From NCBI GenBank assembly GCA_032622095.1, contig CP136069.1, positions 9,872,036 through 9,936,035 on the forward strand: a DNA stretch of 64,000 bases. Direction: 5' to 3'. The notes beneath the pieces are model-generated. The model saw only the letters and a list, made by a program, of their open reading frames with translations. It was not told the DNA's origin and did no database searches. A program made the position numbers and the translations under genes. The DNA is from Siphonodentalium dalli (lineage: Eukaryota > Mollusca > Scaphopoda > Gadilida > Siphonodentaliidae). This document shows, in pieces, positions 15,201-27,200 of the stretch. The first letter of the stretch is position 1. The number at the start of each line of letters is the position of its first letter.

Positions 15201-18200
15201 GATGACGACATTTTATGGTTTGAAATTGGAACAGTGAAAAAGATCCTCCTTTGTGTCACATATCGATCCGACAGAGAATGCCGTGATTCTTATTGGGAAG
15301 ACCTTGACCTTTCAATTGAAAAGGCTCTTTCCGTCAACCAATCTATAGTACTAGTGGGTGATCTAAACTGTGATCTAATGCAAAATTCAGGAAAACTTCA
15401 ATCTATTATATCAAAATGGACTTTACAAAACGTCATTAAAGAACCGACGCGGGTGTCCCCAACCACACATACATTAATCGATCCTATTATTATAAGTGAT
15501 GTGTTATCTGCTGTTAATCCATCTACGTTAGATCTCGGATTATCTGATCACAGAGCGACGTCTGCCGAAATAATATTTCCAAACCGCAAACAAAATACAT
15601 ATAAGCGTACTGTGTGGAATTACTCTAAAGCTGATTTCGTTGGGATGAATTCTGAAATAAATAAAACAGATTGGTCAAAACTTTTGTCCACTTCAGAACC
15701 GAACAAAGATATTGATCAGATTGTCGACAATTTTACAAATACTTATCTACTTATTGCCAAAAAGTATATACACTGTCAAACAGTAACAATTCGGAGCAAC
15801 GACAAACCGTGGTTCGATTCACTTATAAGGCTCAATATACGCAAACGCGATCGTCTTAGGAAAAGAGCTCTACGAACAAACAATCCATTTCATTGGGAAC
15901 AATACAAAAAAATCAGAAATAAGGTTAACAATCTGAAAAAATCAGCCAAAGAGAATTATTTGAGCGAACTCGATGAAAATCTAAAAGCTAACACTGATCC
16001 TAAACACTTCTGGCATGTGGTTAAACAACTGTTAAATAATTTTTCAAATGGTAACAAAATTCCGTGTTTAAATTACAAAAACAAACCTTTTTGACGAAGA
16101 CGGCCACAAAGCTGAGATTTTGAACGAAGTCTTCACAGAAAATAGTACTCTCGAAAATGAACACCTATGGGATTTGCCCAGCTTTGAAAAAAGAACCAAA
16201 AATAATATTTCTGACATCACATTAACAGAAGAAGAAATAGCAACGATACTTAAAGGACTACATACAAATAAGGCTATAGGCCCCGACGGTATAAGCAATA
16301 AAATGCTGAAGGAAACGCACACCTCCGTATGTAAACCACTTCGTTTAATATTTAATAAATCCATTAAGTTGTGTCGTTTCCCGGCGGCATGGAAAAATGC
16401 TAATGTTATCCCCCTTTTCAAGAAAGGAGACAGACAAGATCCAACAAATTAGCATCCGATATCTTTAACAGCTGTGTTGGCAAAATTCTTGAAAGAATAA
16501 TTTTCAATAAAGTTTCTGAGTACCTGTCCTTAAACAATTTATTATATAAAAATCAATCAGGTTTCGTTCCTAATCATAGTACTGAAATGCAGCTTATCGA
16601 GATTATTAATAATTTGTGCAACGCCCTCGATGCTGGGGTAACTACTTGTGCAGCATTTTTTGACATATCAAAAGCATTCGATAAAGTTTGGCACCGCGGA
16701 TTGTTATTGAAATTAGAACAATATGGTATTAATGGCAAACTTCTAGAATGGTTTCAAAACTATCTGATGAATAGGCAACAAAGAGTTATGGTCAATTCGT
16801 GTTTCTCAAATTATAGCAGAATTAATGCTGGGGTCCCCCAGGGATCATTTATCGGCCCTCTGATTTTTCTCATTTACATTAACGACATAGCAGATCGCAT
16901 TAAATCTCAAACGAGACTATATGCCGACGATACGTGCCTTACGTATAGCAGTTCCGACATTACAAAACTCGAACGCATCGTAAACGAAGATATGAGGGAA
17001 ATGAAATTTTGGGCAGACACATGCATGGAAGGTAAAATTCAATAGTTCCAAAACAGACTTAATGTTATTCACATCTAAACAAAAAATAATTAAACCAATA
17101 ATAATTTTTGATGGTGTGCGACTGGAATACTCTAAATCACACAAACATTTAGGTCTGGAAATTGATGACGATCTCACTTGGAACACACATATAGATGCTA
17201 TATGTCAGAAGGCTTATGCCAGATTGTCTCAGATTCGAAAACTCAAACATACACTCAATCGTGAAACACTTGAAACTTTATATTTATCATATGTACGCTC
17301 TCTAATGGAGTATGGTAGCACTGTCTGGTTCGGGGCACCTGCTTACTTGCTAAAACAATTGGATGATATTCAATTCGAGGCAGCCAGAATAGTCACAGGG
17401 TGTACTCGATCTGTTTCGAATGATAGGCTTCTTTTCGAACTTGGATGGGAGAATCTAGAAAATCGACGATACACCAGACGAATGACGATATTCCATAATA
17501 TTGTTAAAAAAAAGGCCCCCAACTATCTCGTTGAACTCCTCCCACCCACATTCCGCGAAAGGTGTGACAAAAACCTACGTAACTCATCCGACTTTGTCCC
17601 ACCAAAAACGGGAAGTAAGAGAACTGACGTGACCTTCTTTCCTACTTGCATTAACAAATGGAACGCTCTTGGAAAAGACATCTTTAAGGAATCAATCAAA
17701 CGGAAACCAATCAAACCGCCAAAATACTTCAATGTTGGTAAACGTTTACTAAATATTTCTCACTGCAGACTGAGAAATCAATGTAGCAACTTACAAGCTG
17801 ATTAAAAGCTAAATTATATCGCTGATACTAAAGCATGTATATGCGGATATCATGAAGAGAATGCATTTCATTTTTTTTTTGAATGTCCTGTTCATTTTTA
17901 TGCCAGAATAAGTCTATACAATAAACTCTTGCCCTTCAACATTTATTCGGTAAAAATTTGCTATTTGGGGACCCTGACCTAAAGAACAATGAAAATGAGT
18001 CCATTTTCAAAGCTGTCCAAGACTTTTTAAGAGACACTACTTTCACAGATACAACAAACTTTCAACTTACCTGATATTGAAAAGAGATATGTCTGAAGGA
18101 CTTCGACTCTTCCAAAACCCTGCATGTCAATCATTGAAACAAGCTCGGAGAGGGAGTGAGAGAGAAAGTGATTTATATGAGAGAAAAAAAAACTGATATC

Positions 18201-21200
18201 ACAGACTTGGGTTAAGGGGGGACTAGCACAAACACAAAACTGTTGTTGTATATTTCTTATATATGTATATGCACTGTTACTATGCTGCTATAATTGTAAG
18301 TTGTATTGAGTGTTGTCATAGGGAGAGGAGGTACATCTAAGTGGCTAGCACTTGTCCTCCAATCCCGTCACCACATCATTTTTTGATAAATAAATATGTT
18401 TAAACCAAACAAAGAATGCCGATGTATAATCGACAAACAATGGAGTGGCTCAAAATGTATTTCACAGATTGCCCAGACACCCACGAAACACAGCTTGTTA
18501 AACCGATTCTAGATAGGTGCTGGTCAACCAACGATCATATAGGAACTTCACCTCGGTACATTCAATTCTGAAGAACGTCAACCGGTTATGTCACCATATC
18601 GCCACTTTACTGCAGATATAACAACAATAGAGGAACAATTTGTTTCACAGCAAATACAGCCCCCACGAAACTGGAAAATCATGTTACTATATTTAGGACC
18701 TAGTATCTGGGTCGAGGTTTAACAGCGAGTAGACCTCATGGCGTCGATACATTCAATTTTATTACATATCTATCAACGTAATTCGCATGATAGGACGACG
18801 TTCCAGGCGTGTGGTAATTCTTAGAATCGCACTAATGCAATCTGTCGACAGAACTATTTCATTTAGTGTTGTTAGGCTGCTTCTCGTCGTTACTATTTTA
18901 ACTTTTGAACGCAAGGGCGACAACCCACTTGCCGAAATCACAGCACGCTGTTTGTGTTATATTTTTGGAAAATCTAGCAGAATTTAATTTCAACCGCATC
19001 ATTAATGATGGGTCAAGGTCACTCGTGGATAGACGGGCTCCCTGTCTGATTGTTGCTTTAACCCTAAAATGTCGTTAAAACTCAATTAAATTCACATTTT
19101 ATGTACCGGAGATGTACGATTGTGAATCAACTTAAGCTAGCCACACTTGCTTGCGTATGCGTATGGTGCGTTGCGTTATATTTATCGCATGCGATTGTCG
19201 GACGGAAAATCAAATATAAATGCACGGGCACCCACACATGCATGCGGTTCCGATGCGAAACTATGCTGACGCTCCGAATGCCTCCGATTTTTATCGGACC
19301 GAAAATACTCGTATTTTCCATCCGATAGAAATCGTCGCTCCGTTTGCGTTCGCACGTAAATCCAAAGTGAAATGACTGAAATGATCACTATCGGACAACG
19401 TTCGCATGACCCCAACGGCACGGCGAACGGATCCGACGAACGGATCCGAATATATTCGCTAACGTATACGCAAGCATGTGTGGCTAGTTTTACTATGATA
19501 CGGAGATATGTAATAAAAATAGAACCGCATGAGTGTCTGGCTTTTGATGAATTATCGCACTCGATTTGCTGGCGGAACTCGAGGTATCGCTCCGCCAAAA
19601 AATCTCGTGCGATTATTTTGTCAAAATCCAGACACTCGTGCGGTTCTATCTATCTATAATTATAAGCGATCCCCCGAAACATTAAAGTGGCGAAATTTGG
19701 CGATAATATTTTAACAAGCGATAAAGTATCTATAATCGCCAATGTTAATGTGTCAATTTGACACAAACAATTATACAGTGTACCACTTTCCAAAATAGAA
19801 AAACAAAACAAACACAGACCTAGAAACACAGGTCGCAATTTGCAAAGTACGTAATTTTTAAATGAGAGATGTTTGCTGGAATTATTACCTTGCTGGTGCA
19901 GCTCCGTTGTATATACATGTAAATGAAATATATTTGCTGGAATCGTTACCTTGCTGGCAGGGATGTGGCTAGAGGGTCTCCGCTGGGGGGTGTCCACCTT
20001 GGGAATTTCCAACTGCACCCCCCCCCCCCTTGATTCGGAATCACACCAACACAACTTTTTGCATAATTCCATTTGCACCCCCCTTGTACCTCATGCTCAG
20101 GCCTAATTTCCTATATATTCATAAGCCATGCTTCTATTTTCCCAGTATGAGAACATTAAGATATTTTAACCTGAAAATTTCCCCCAAAAAAAAAAACTAG
20201 TGATCTAATTCCAGACAAATGCACACAGCTACCGACAACAGACCAGGAAAAACCGGGCCGACCATGGAGAAAATTTTGAAAACTATACAAGAAAATCGCA
20301 AATCCTAGCATCTAGACTGGCCTCAACTGAAGCTTTCCTAGTGTTGGAAATTTCAAACCTCATGCTCCCCCTCAGGTTGGAAAATTCTTCAACTGATGAC
20401 CATTTATGTCTACAAGTTTGACCAAATGTAGTAAAATATTGTTTTGCTAAACTAATTAGCAGTTTTGTATTGCCATGTGGTTGGGGCAATGACACACCGG
20501 GCCGACCATGGTTCGGCCCGGTGTGCGAAATTTTTTGAAATCTGAACAAGAAAATTGCTAAATCCTAACATCTAGACTAGCCTCAAGCCTTCCTACTGTT
20601 GGAAATTTCAAACCCTACACCCCCACTTAGGTTGGAAAATTTCCAACTGATGACAATTCCAATGACAATGTTGACCAATTGTATGACAATATTGTTTTCT
20701 TAAATTAACTAGAAGTTTTTGACGGGCCACGGGGGAGGAACCAGGACACAAGCTTTCCAAGTGTTGGAAATTTCCAACCTGTCACCCCCCTAAGGTTTTG
20801 ACCAAAAATAGGAACATATGCAAATATTGGTCGAAAAACAATAAATCCCCCCCAATAAATTGTTTTATAATCAAACTACAAGAACATTTTCAACCTATTG
20901 TTGGTGTGAAATTTGGTTGTGGCAGGTATGAAATTTCCAACTATTGAAAATATAGCTCTCTGCTGGGGGGGGGGGGTGAGACACCCCCCACACCCCCCTC
21001 TAGCCACATCCCTGCTTGCTGGTGCAGCACCGTTGTATATGAATGAGAGATAGTTGCTGGAATCGTTACCTTGCTGGTGCGGCTCCGTTGTATATAAATG
21101 ATAATCTTTTGCTAGAATCATTACCTATCTTGTGCAGCACCGTTGCATATAAATGAGAGATGTTTGTTGGAATCGTTACCTTGCTGGTGCAGCTCCGTTG

Positions 21201-24200
21201 TATATACATGAGTGATATTTGCTGGAATCGTTACCTTGCTGGTGCAGCACAGTTGTATATAAATGAGAGATAACTGGTGGAATCGTTACCTTGCTGGTGC
21301 GGCTCCGTTGTATTTCTTGACACATTCTCTGAGGGCGGACTTGCTTGCATTTCTCATCGCGTGGATCAGCCTCAAAACGAGTTCTGGAGCCTCCTCCAAC
21401 TTAGCTTCCGGTAGGGCAACCAAAGTGTCAAGAACTCCTCCGATCTACAATTCAATTCAATTTCAATTCAATTTAATAGTAACTCTGGTCATCATAAAAG
21501 ACATTACAGAGACAATACATATGACACAATTACGTATCTTCAATACATGTACATGTATACTGTGAGGTAATGGACACATAGATATATATATATAGGTACA
21601 AGTCTTTATTACGTCGTGAATAAGATACAAGCAGTGTATACAAATGTGACAATCGATGATGCAATTGTTATAATAGTCGAGCCTCTACGTATTAGAGGCT
21701 CGGAAGTGGAATAGGAAAAGCATGAGGTGATGGGATGTGGTTGTCTCTTATATACTATTTGGGACGCATATTAGATGAGGCGTTTGGCAATACACATCGG
21801 GATTGGTTCCTTCGTTATGGGCATTTCCTTTGCCCATATTTGGGAGCCATCTTCACTGTGTGTATATCTTCGCTGAGAATAAGACGTGTGAGGTTTCGAG
21901 AACCGAACACGAATATCTGAGTTTGGGGTTTTATATATTGGGACATTCGTATAGTTTGAATCAAGTTGTGAGATTATAATGGGTAGTTATCTCACATATG
22001 TCCCCTACCCGTGTAAGATTTTTAGCGCAGCGGAAAATCTTATGTAACATCAAAATTATGGACCTAACTGGGGTAATGGTGATCATGTAATGTGGATGAG
22101 GCTGAAATTGTAGCACATTGGTAATAGACGTACATATAATAACAATGCATTCAATAATAAAATGGTGAAATAAATTATGATGAGAGACAATTCGTTTTTA
22201 CCATTGCTGTAAATGTTTGCACATATTTATAATTTTAGATATGAATGTGTTGGGGTCAAGTTGACCTTTTGGCTGGAGTGTAGCGTATTGGTTTGGTGAT
22301 TCATCTTGTTAAGAACACGTGTGTTTATGAGATGGTGCTCGTGGCATGTTAATTGATCTGTTTCTTGATGCTTATATTTCACAGCCTATCGTGTCATAAT
22401 ATAGCGTTGCTTTGTTGCAGCTGTTCAGACATTTTCGCAGTAACGATATTTGGGGTAGAAATATGCCCCTTATGGAAAATGATGTGGTGAAGTATATAAG
22501 TATATATATAATTAAATATATTTGGAGCGCGCGTGTTTGACATATATCATATCGACGATAGCCGAACTGATTGGCATTTGCTAGTAGCTTTCAATTTTAT
22601 TGATATTAGATACGAATGTCGCGTCCTTTAGTCTTATCGAACCCATGTGTGATGAGTCATATAAGTCTGGCTGTATATGTGAAGTTGCGTGTGTTTATAT
22701 GTACAGGGGGATATGCCTTTATATAAATAAAAAATATTATCATTGCATGGTGATCTATATCGGTAGCATTGTATATGAATGGTAAGTGTATGTTCCTATT
22801 TAATTGTATTGATATATTTGAACAAAATGTGTTCGTGACGTGATATTTTGTTCCTGGACAAATTATATCGGAAATTTGTATTCCGTTGTCCTATTGGAAC
22901 AACTCGATGATTGTACGTGTGTGGGATTTGGATGAAGAAACTTGATGCTTCTATATACGCGGGTTCTATACATCGTTTGGCCTTAATGAATAGTAATGGT
23001 AGTATGAACTGATGTTGGACATGTGTTAATTTTAGTTATAAGATCCGATATAGGGCGTATATGAATATGTTATTAATGACAGTTAATCATTGGCAAGTAT
23101 ATTTGACAATAATATATGGGGTAGGGAAGAATATGATAAATATTGCTTAAGGACTGACAATATTTGTGTCGTTTGGGATAAAGTGCACATGGTGAGCCTA
23201 TTTTGGCACTGTATATGCACATTTTGGTAAGCGGCGGTATTGGGTGAAGTTTGTACGTGAATTTCGTGTTCACGTGTATTGGATTTGTGTTTTATGCACG
23301 ATATAGATGCATGTGGGGTCCGTGTATTGCGCGTTACATGTATGTAAGAGTGAGCTTCAGTTAGCTCTGTACATGTATTTGGGATTTTTATGCACGATTG
23401 TGCACTGTGTGTTATATACATGTTAAGTTAACTGGGCCTTGATTGGCCGTTAACATGTACGTTGTATTTGGAGATTTTCTTGTGGAAGGGCGTTCGGGTG
23501 TCATGGGAATTGGATGGGGAATGGTATATGAGGATTTGATGGGTAACTGTGTACACACGTTTGTCGTGTGTTATAGGTTACATGTTAAGTTAATTAGGCC
23601 TTGACTGGCCGTTAACATGTACGTTGTATTTGGAGATTTTCTTGTGGAAGGGCGTTCGGGTGTCATGGGAATTGGATGGGGAATGGCATATGAGGATTTG
23701 ATGGGTAACTGTGTACACACGTTTGTCGTGTGTTATAGATTACATGTTAAGTTAATTAGGCCTTGATTGGCCGTTAACATGTACGTTGTATTTGGAGATT
23801 TTCTTGTGGAAGGGCGTTCGGGTGTCATGGGAATTGGATGGGGAATGGCATGTGAGGATTTGATAGGTAACTGTGTACACACGTTTGTCGTGTGTTATAT
23901 ATTACATGTTAAGTTAATTAGGCCTTGATTGGCCGTTAACATGTACGTTATGGGCATTTCCCTTGCCCATATTTTATGGATAGTTTTGGTTATGTTATGA
24001 GGCAGATAAATTGGCTGGGTAATGTTTGTTTATGTTATTAGTTTATGTTGAAATATTCCTATTTATTGATATGATACTTGTGTAACATATTTTTATTGTA
24101 TTTATTTTTTGTTGTTTGAGGAAAGCAAGTTTAGCCCTGTGTGCACTGTGCACCGATGCACACTGGACTTGCTAGTATTGAGTTATAATCTGATTATTAG

Positions 24201-27200
24201 ATGATGTTTAGTGTGTTAATTTATCATTGGACATTATGTGTAGATGCCTCGAAGAGATATTGCTTGAGAGCGGGTGAAATAAAATTTTGTGGGGGAAGGG
24301 GGGTGTGGGGGCGGGGGGGGGGGGGGACTTTCGTTTGGACTTTCATATTAGGATTGGGAAATAGTGAATATCTGGGTGATGCATGCCGTGGTTAATATTC
24401 CACACGCCATATAATAAAAGGCGTTTAGTGGCAGTTTTAGGGTGTCATGACCTCAAATAAGGTCGGACGAATGTCCGTAAAATGAGGTAGGGATTGGGGA
24501 AAGTGTTGTTGATGTGAGATATGCCGTGGTTTATGTACCAATCGCTCTATAATAAAGAGCGTTTGTGGCGGTATTTATGGTTTCATGGCCTCAAATAAGG
24601 TCGGACAACTGTCCGTAAAATGAGGTAGGGATTGGGGAATGGGTTGTTGATGGGAGAAATGCCGTGGTTTATGTACCAATCGCTCTATAATAAAGAGCGT
24701 TTGTGGCGGTATTTATGGTTTCATGGCCTCAAATAAGGTCTGACAACTGTCCGTAAAATGAGGTAGGGATTGGGGAATGGGTTGTTGACGGGAGAAATGC
24801 CGTGGCTTATGTACCAATCGCTCTATAATAAAGAGCGTTTGTGGCGGTAGTTATGGTTTCATGGCCTCAAATAAGGTCGGACAACTGTCCGTAAAATGAG
24901 GTAGGGGTTGGGGAATGGGTTGTTGACGGGAGAAATGCCGTGGCTTATGTACCAATCGCTCTATAATAAAGAGCGTTTTTGTTGCGGGTTTTTAGGGGTC
25001 TTTTTTGTTTTGTTATATTAAAGTTGTGTTTTATTATTGGTGATAGAGATGATATATGTATATGGTGCACTTCGCGTATAATTGTGTTTAATATATATAG
25101 CACGTGAGTGCGCCCAATATATAAAGAGCGCTATTGTAGCAATAGGTTCGTGGGATATTTGACATGTTTGCATGGGGGGGGGGGGGGGTGGGGGGCTGCG
25201 CGTTATGAGATATGTGACTAATGATTATGTTGTGGCAAAAATAAGGTGAGTATGTGATTATTAGCACGTTAAGTGCATAGAAAGTGTTTTCATGGGTGGT
25301 TGATAGTGTTCAGTGTATGAAGTTAACTGGTGCGCATTGTATGATTGTGTACTTGTGTCTGACATTTTTGCAGTCTCGTTTTGGGCATAATTCGTCGCTT
25401 ATGAATTGATTTCTAATGAAATCATAATTTCGCGATTATCGGCATAATGGAGGGGGTGCGGTAATGCTTTAGCGAATGGTTGGTGAGATGCAGTGATTTG
25501 AGGTAGGTGTATAATCCTACCGTTATTGTTATGCTATTATTCGAACATTGCGAGTAAAGGTATCGTGTGTCGTGCCTTAGCACAATCAGTATATATATAT
25601 ATATTTACACGATCAATTTGTCAGACATCTGACTGGCGTAAAGTATATGCGCTCGTATTGCATTGACCTAATAATCATGAGAACGAGTTTTGTTATCATG
25701 AAGATGAGTACTCTATACTCTATAATTATTAAATATGTCAATGTGATATGTGAGTAGACACTATGACTTAGTGTATACATATATTATAATCGTTTTAGCA
25801 GCGTCGTATATTTGCGTCATGGTTTGATTTCGGGGTTGATCAGTTATGAATATGTCATTAATGCCAATAAATTGTTGGCGTGTATATATTAAAATGATAT
25901 GTGGAGTATACACTCTTAACTTCGTGTATACATGTATCCAACCGTTTGATTCACGGGTTGGTCAGTTATGAAGATAGTTATGAATAATATAAATGAATTA
26001 TTGGATTGTTGATCTGTCTATAATGACCTTGATTTGCTTTTAAGAGCAAATGGCGTCTCAATGCACACTGATGAATGTCCTATAATCGTAGGTACACTGT
26101 ATAGAAGATATGTTGAGGACTAACAGTATCTGGTTAGTTCGTTTAAATATAAGTTAGCTAATGTTTGTTTAAAAGTTTTATTTGTTTTCCTGTATATTGG
26201 TCGGAGGTAATATTTGTGATTTTAAAAAAATGCTAGTGTTAAAGGGTTAATTAATTAATATAAAATCGGGTAAGCCATTTTGGGAATCAATATTAATTTC
26301 CATGTGATTTTACAATGATTCCTCGGGTATGAAGACGGTAACGTTTGGGTTAATGTATCTATTCTTGAATTATAATGGGTAATTTCCAATAAACTAAATT
26401 TTTAAATAGACATGTGGAGTATGGCATTGATCACGTGATCTGCCATTATGGGTTTGTATCGTACAGTCTTTCTGTGGGTAACTTCCTTAACATTCGAAGC
26501 GAATCGCTGACATAAACGGAGCTAATTGTAACTAATTGCTATGAATGTAATGAGAAATATGATACTTGAAAGCATCGGCATGTTAAATTGGCCGGGTCCC
26601 TGTATATGACGAGGGAGAAAAGCGTACGGAACGAATGATAGATAATTAGTGTGTGTCAGGCTTTATATATATATAAACATTTATGCGAGCAGTGAAATAA
26701 ATTTTTGTTTTTGGTGATTTCTCGTAGGCAGAATTTGATGGGTTAGCTTGACTTGGGTTTCTCCTATTCTATTATGTTTGAGATGGTCTGGTTTTATTGG
26801 GGGCGGGGGGGGGGGGGGGGCTCTCCCAATTGAATGCAATTGCGCGTTATAGGCGCCGTGCGATATACTAATAACTTAGTTAATGAATATCAAGTAATTT
26901 TGAGTTTAAATATACGTATTATGGACATTTTGCAGAGCGTGAAACTGATAAGTTAGTACTCAGGTGCTATGCCAACCTGGGCAATGTCGCCTTCTACTAA
27001 GTTTGGGGAAAATTTCAACAAAATGGGCGATATAACGAGAAACTGCACAAATGATTTCGCCATCGAGGGTCATTTTAATTGAGTAATTTATAAGAATGGT
27101 GATGTGTGTGCTGGCCCAGCGAGGGGGGGGGGGGTAATACTTAATTTTCGGGTCGGGGTATGTATAGATGAGGCATCTATATGTATACGGGACTGTGCTT

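Larger units (their letters stand above)
14402..18413 (+). mobile_element. Non-LTR retrotransposon (LINE, CR1/L2-like group), inactivated
   Basis: The element encodes an AP-like endonuclease, reverse transcriptase and C-terminal Cys/His region, and ends at about 18413 after ATAAATAAATATG. The 5' start is not clear; a 110-codon ORF (14402-14734, with a hydrophobic Cys-rich stretch) precedes the main ORF by one base and may be leader. It lies in intron 9, opposite to the host gene. Three frameshifts and two stops make it non-functional. Confidence 0.85.

Noticed and set aside
21735-21920. Identical 61-codon ORFs at 21735 and 29334 as a duplicated gene
   Set aside because: They lie in the two LTRs on the strand opposite to the element's sense and have no family resemblance.
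23083-23421. gag-like reading frames in the LARD interior (also 28262-28663)
   Set aside because: They are A/C-rich low-complexity frames (His/Thr/Ile-rich) without zinc knuckle, protease or other domain signatures.
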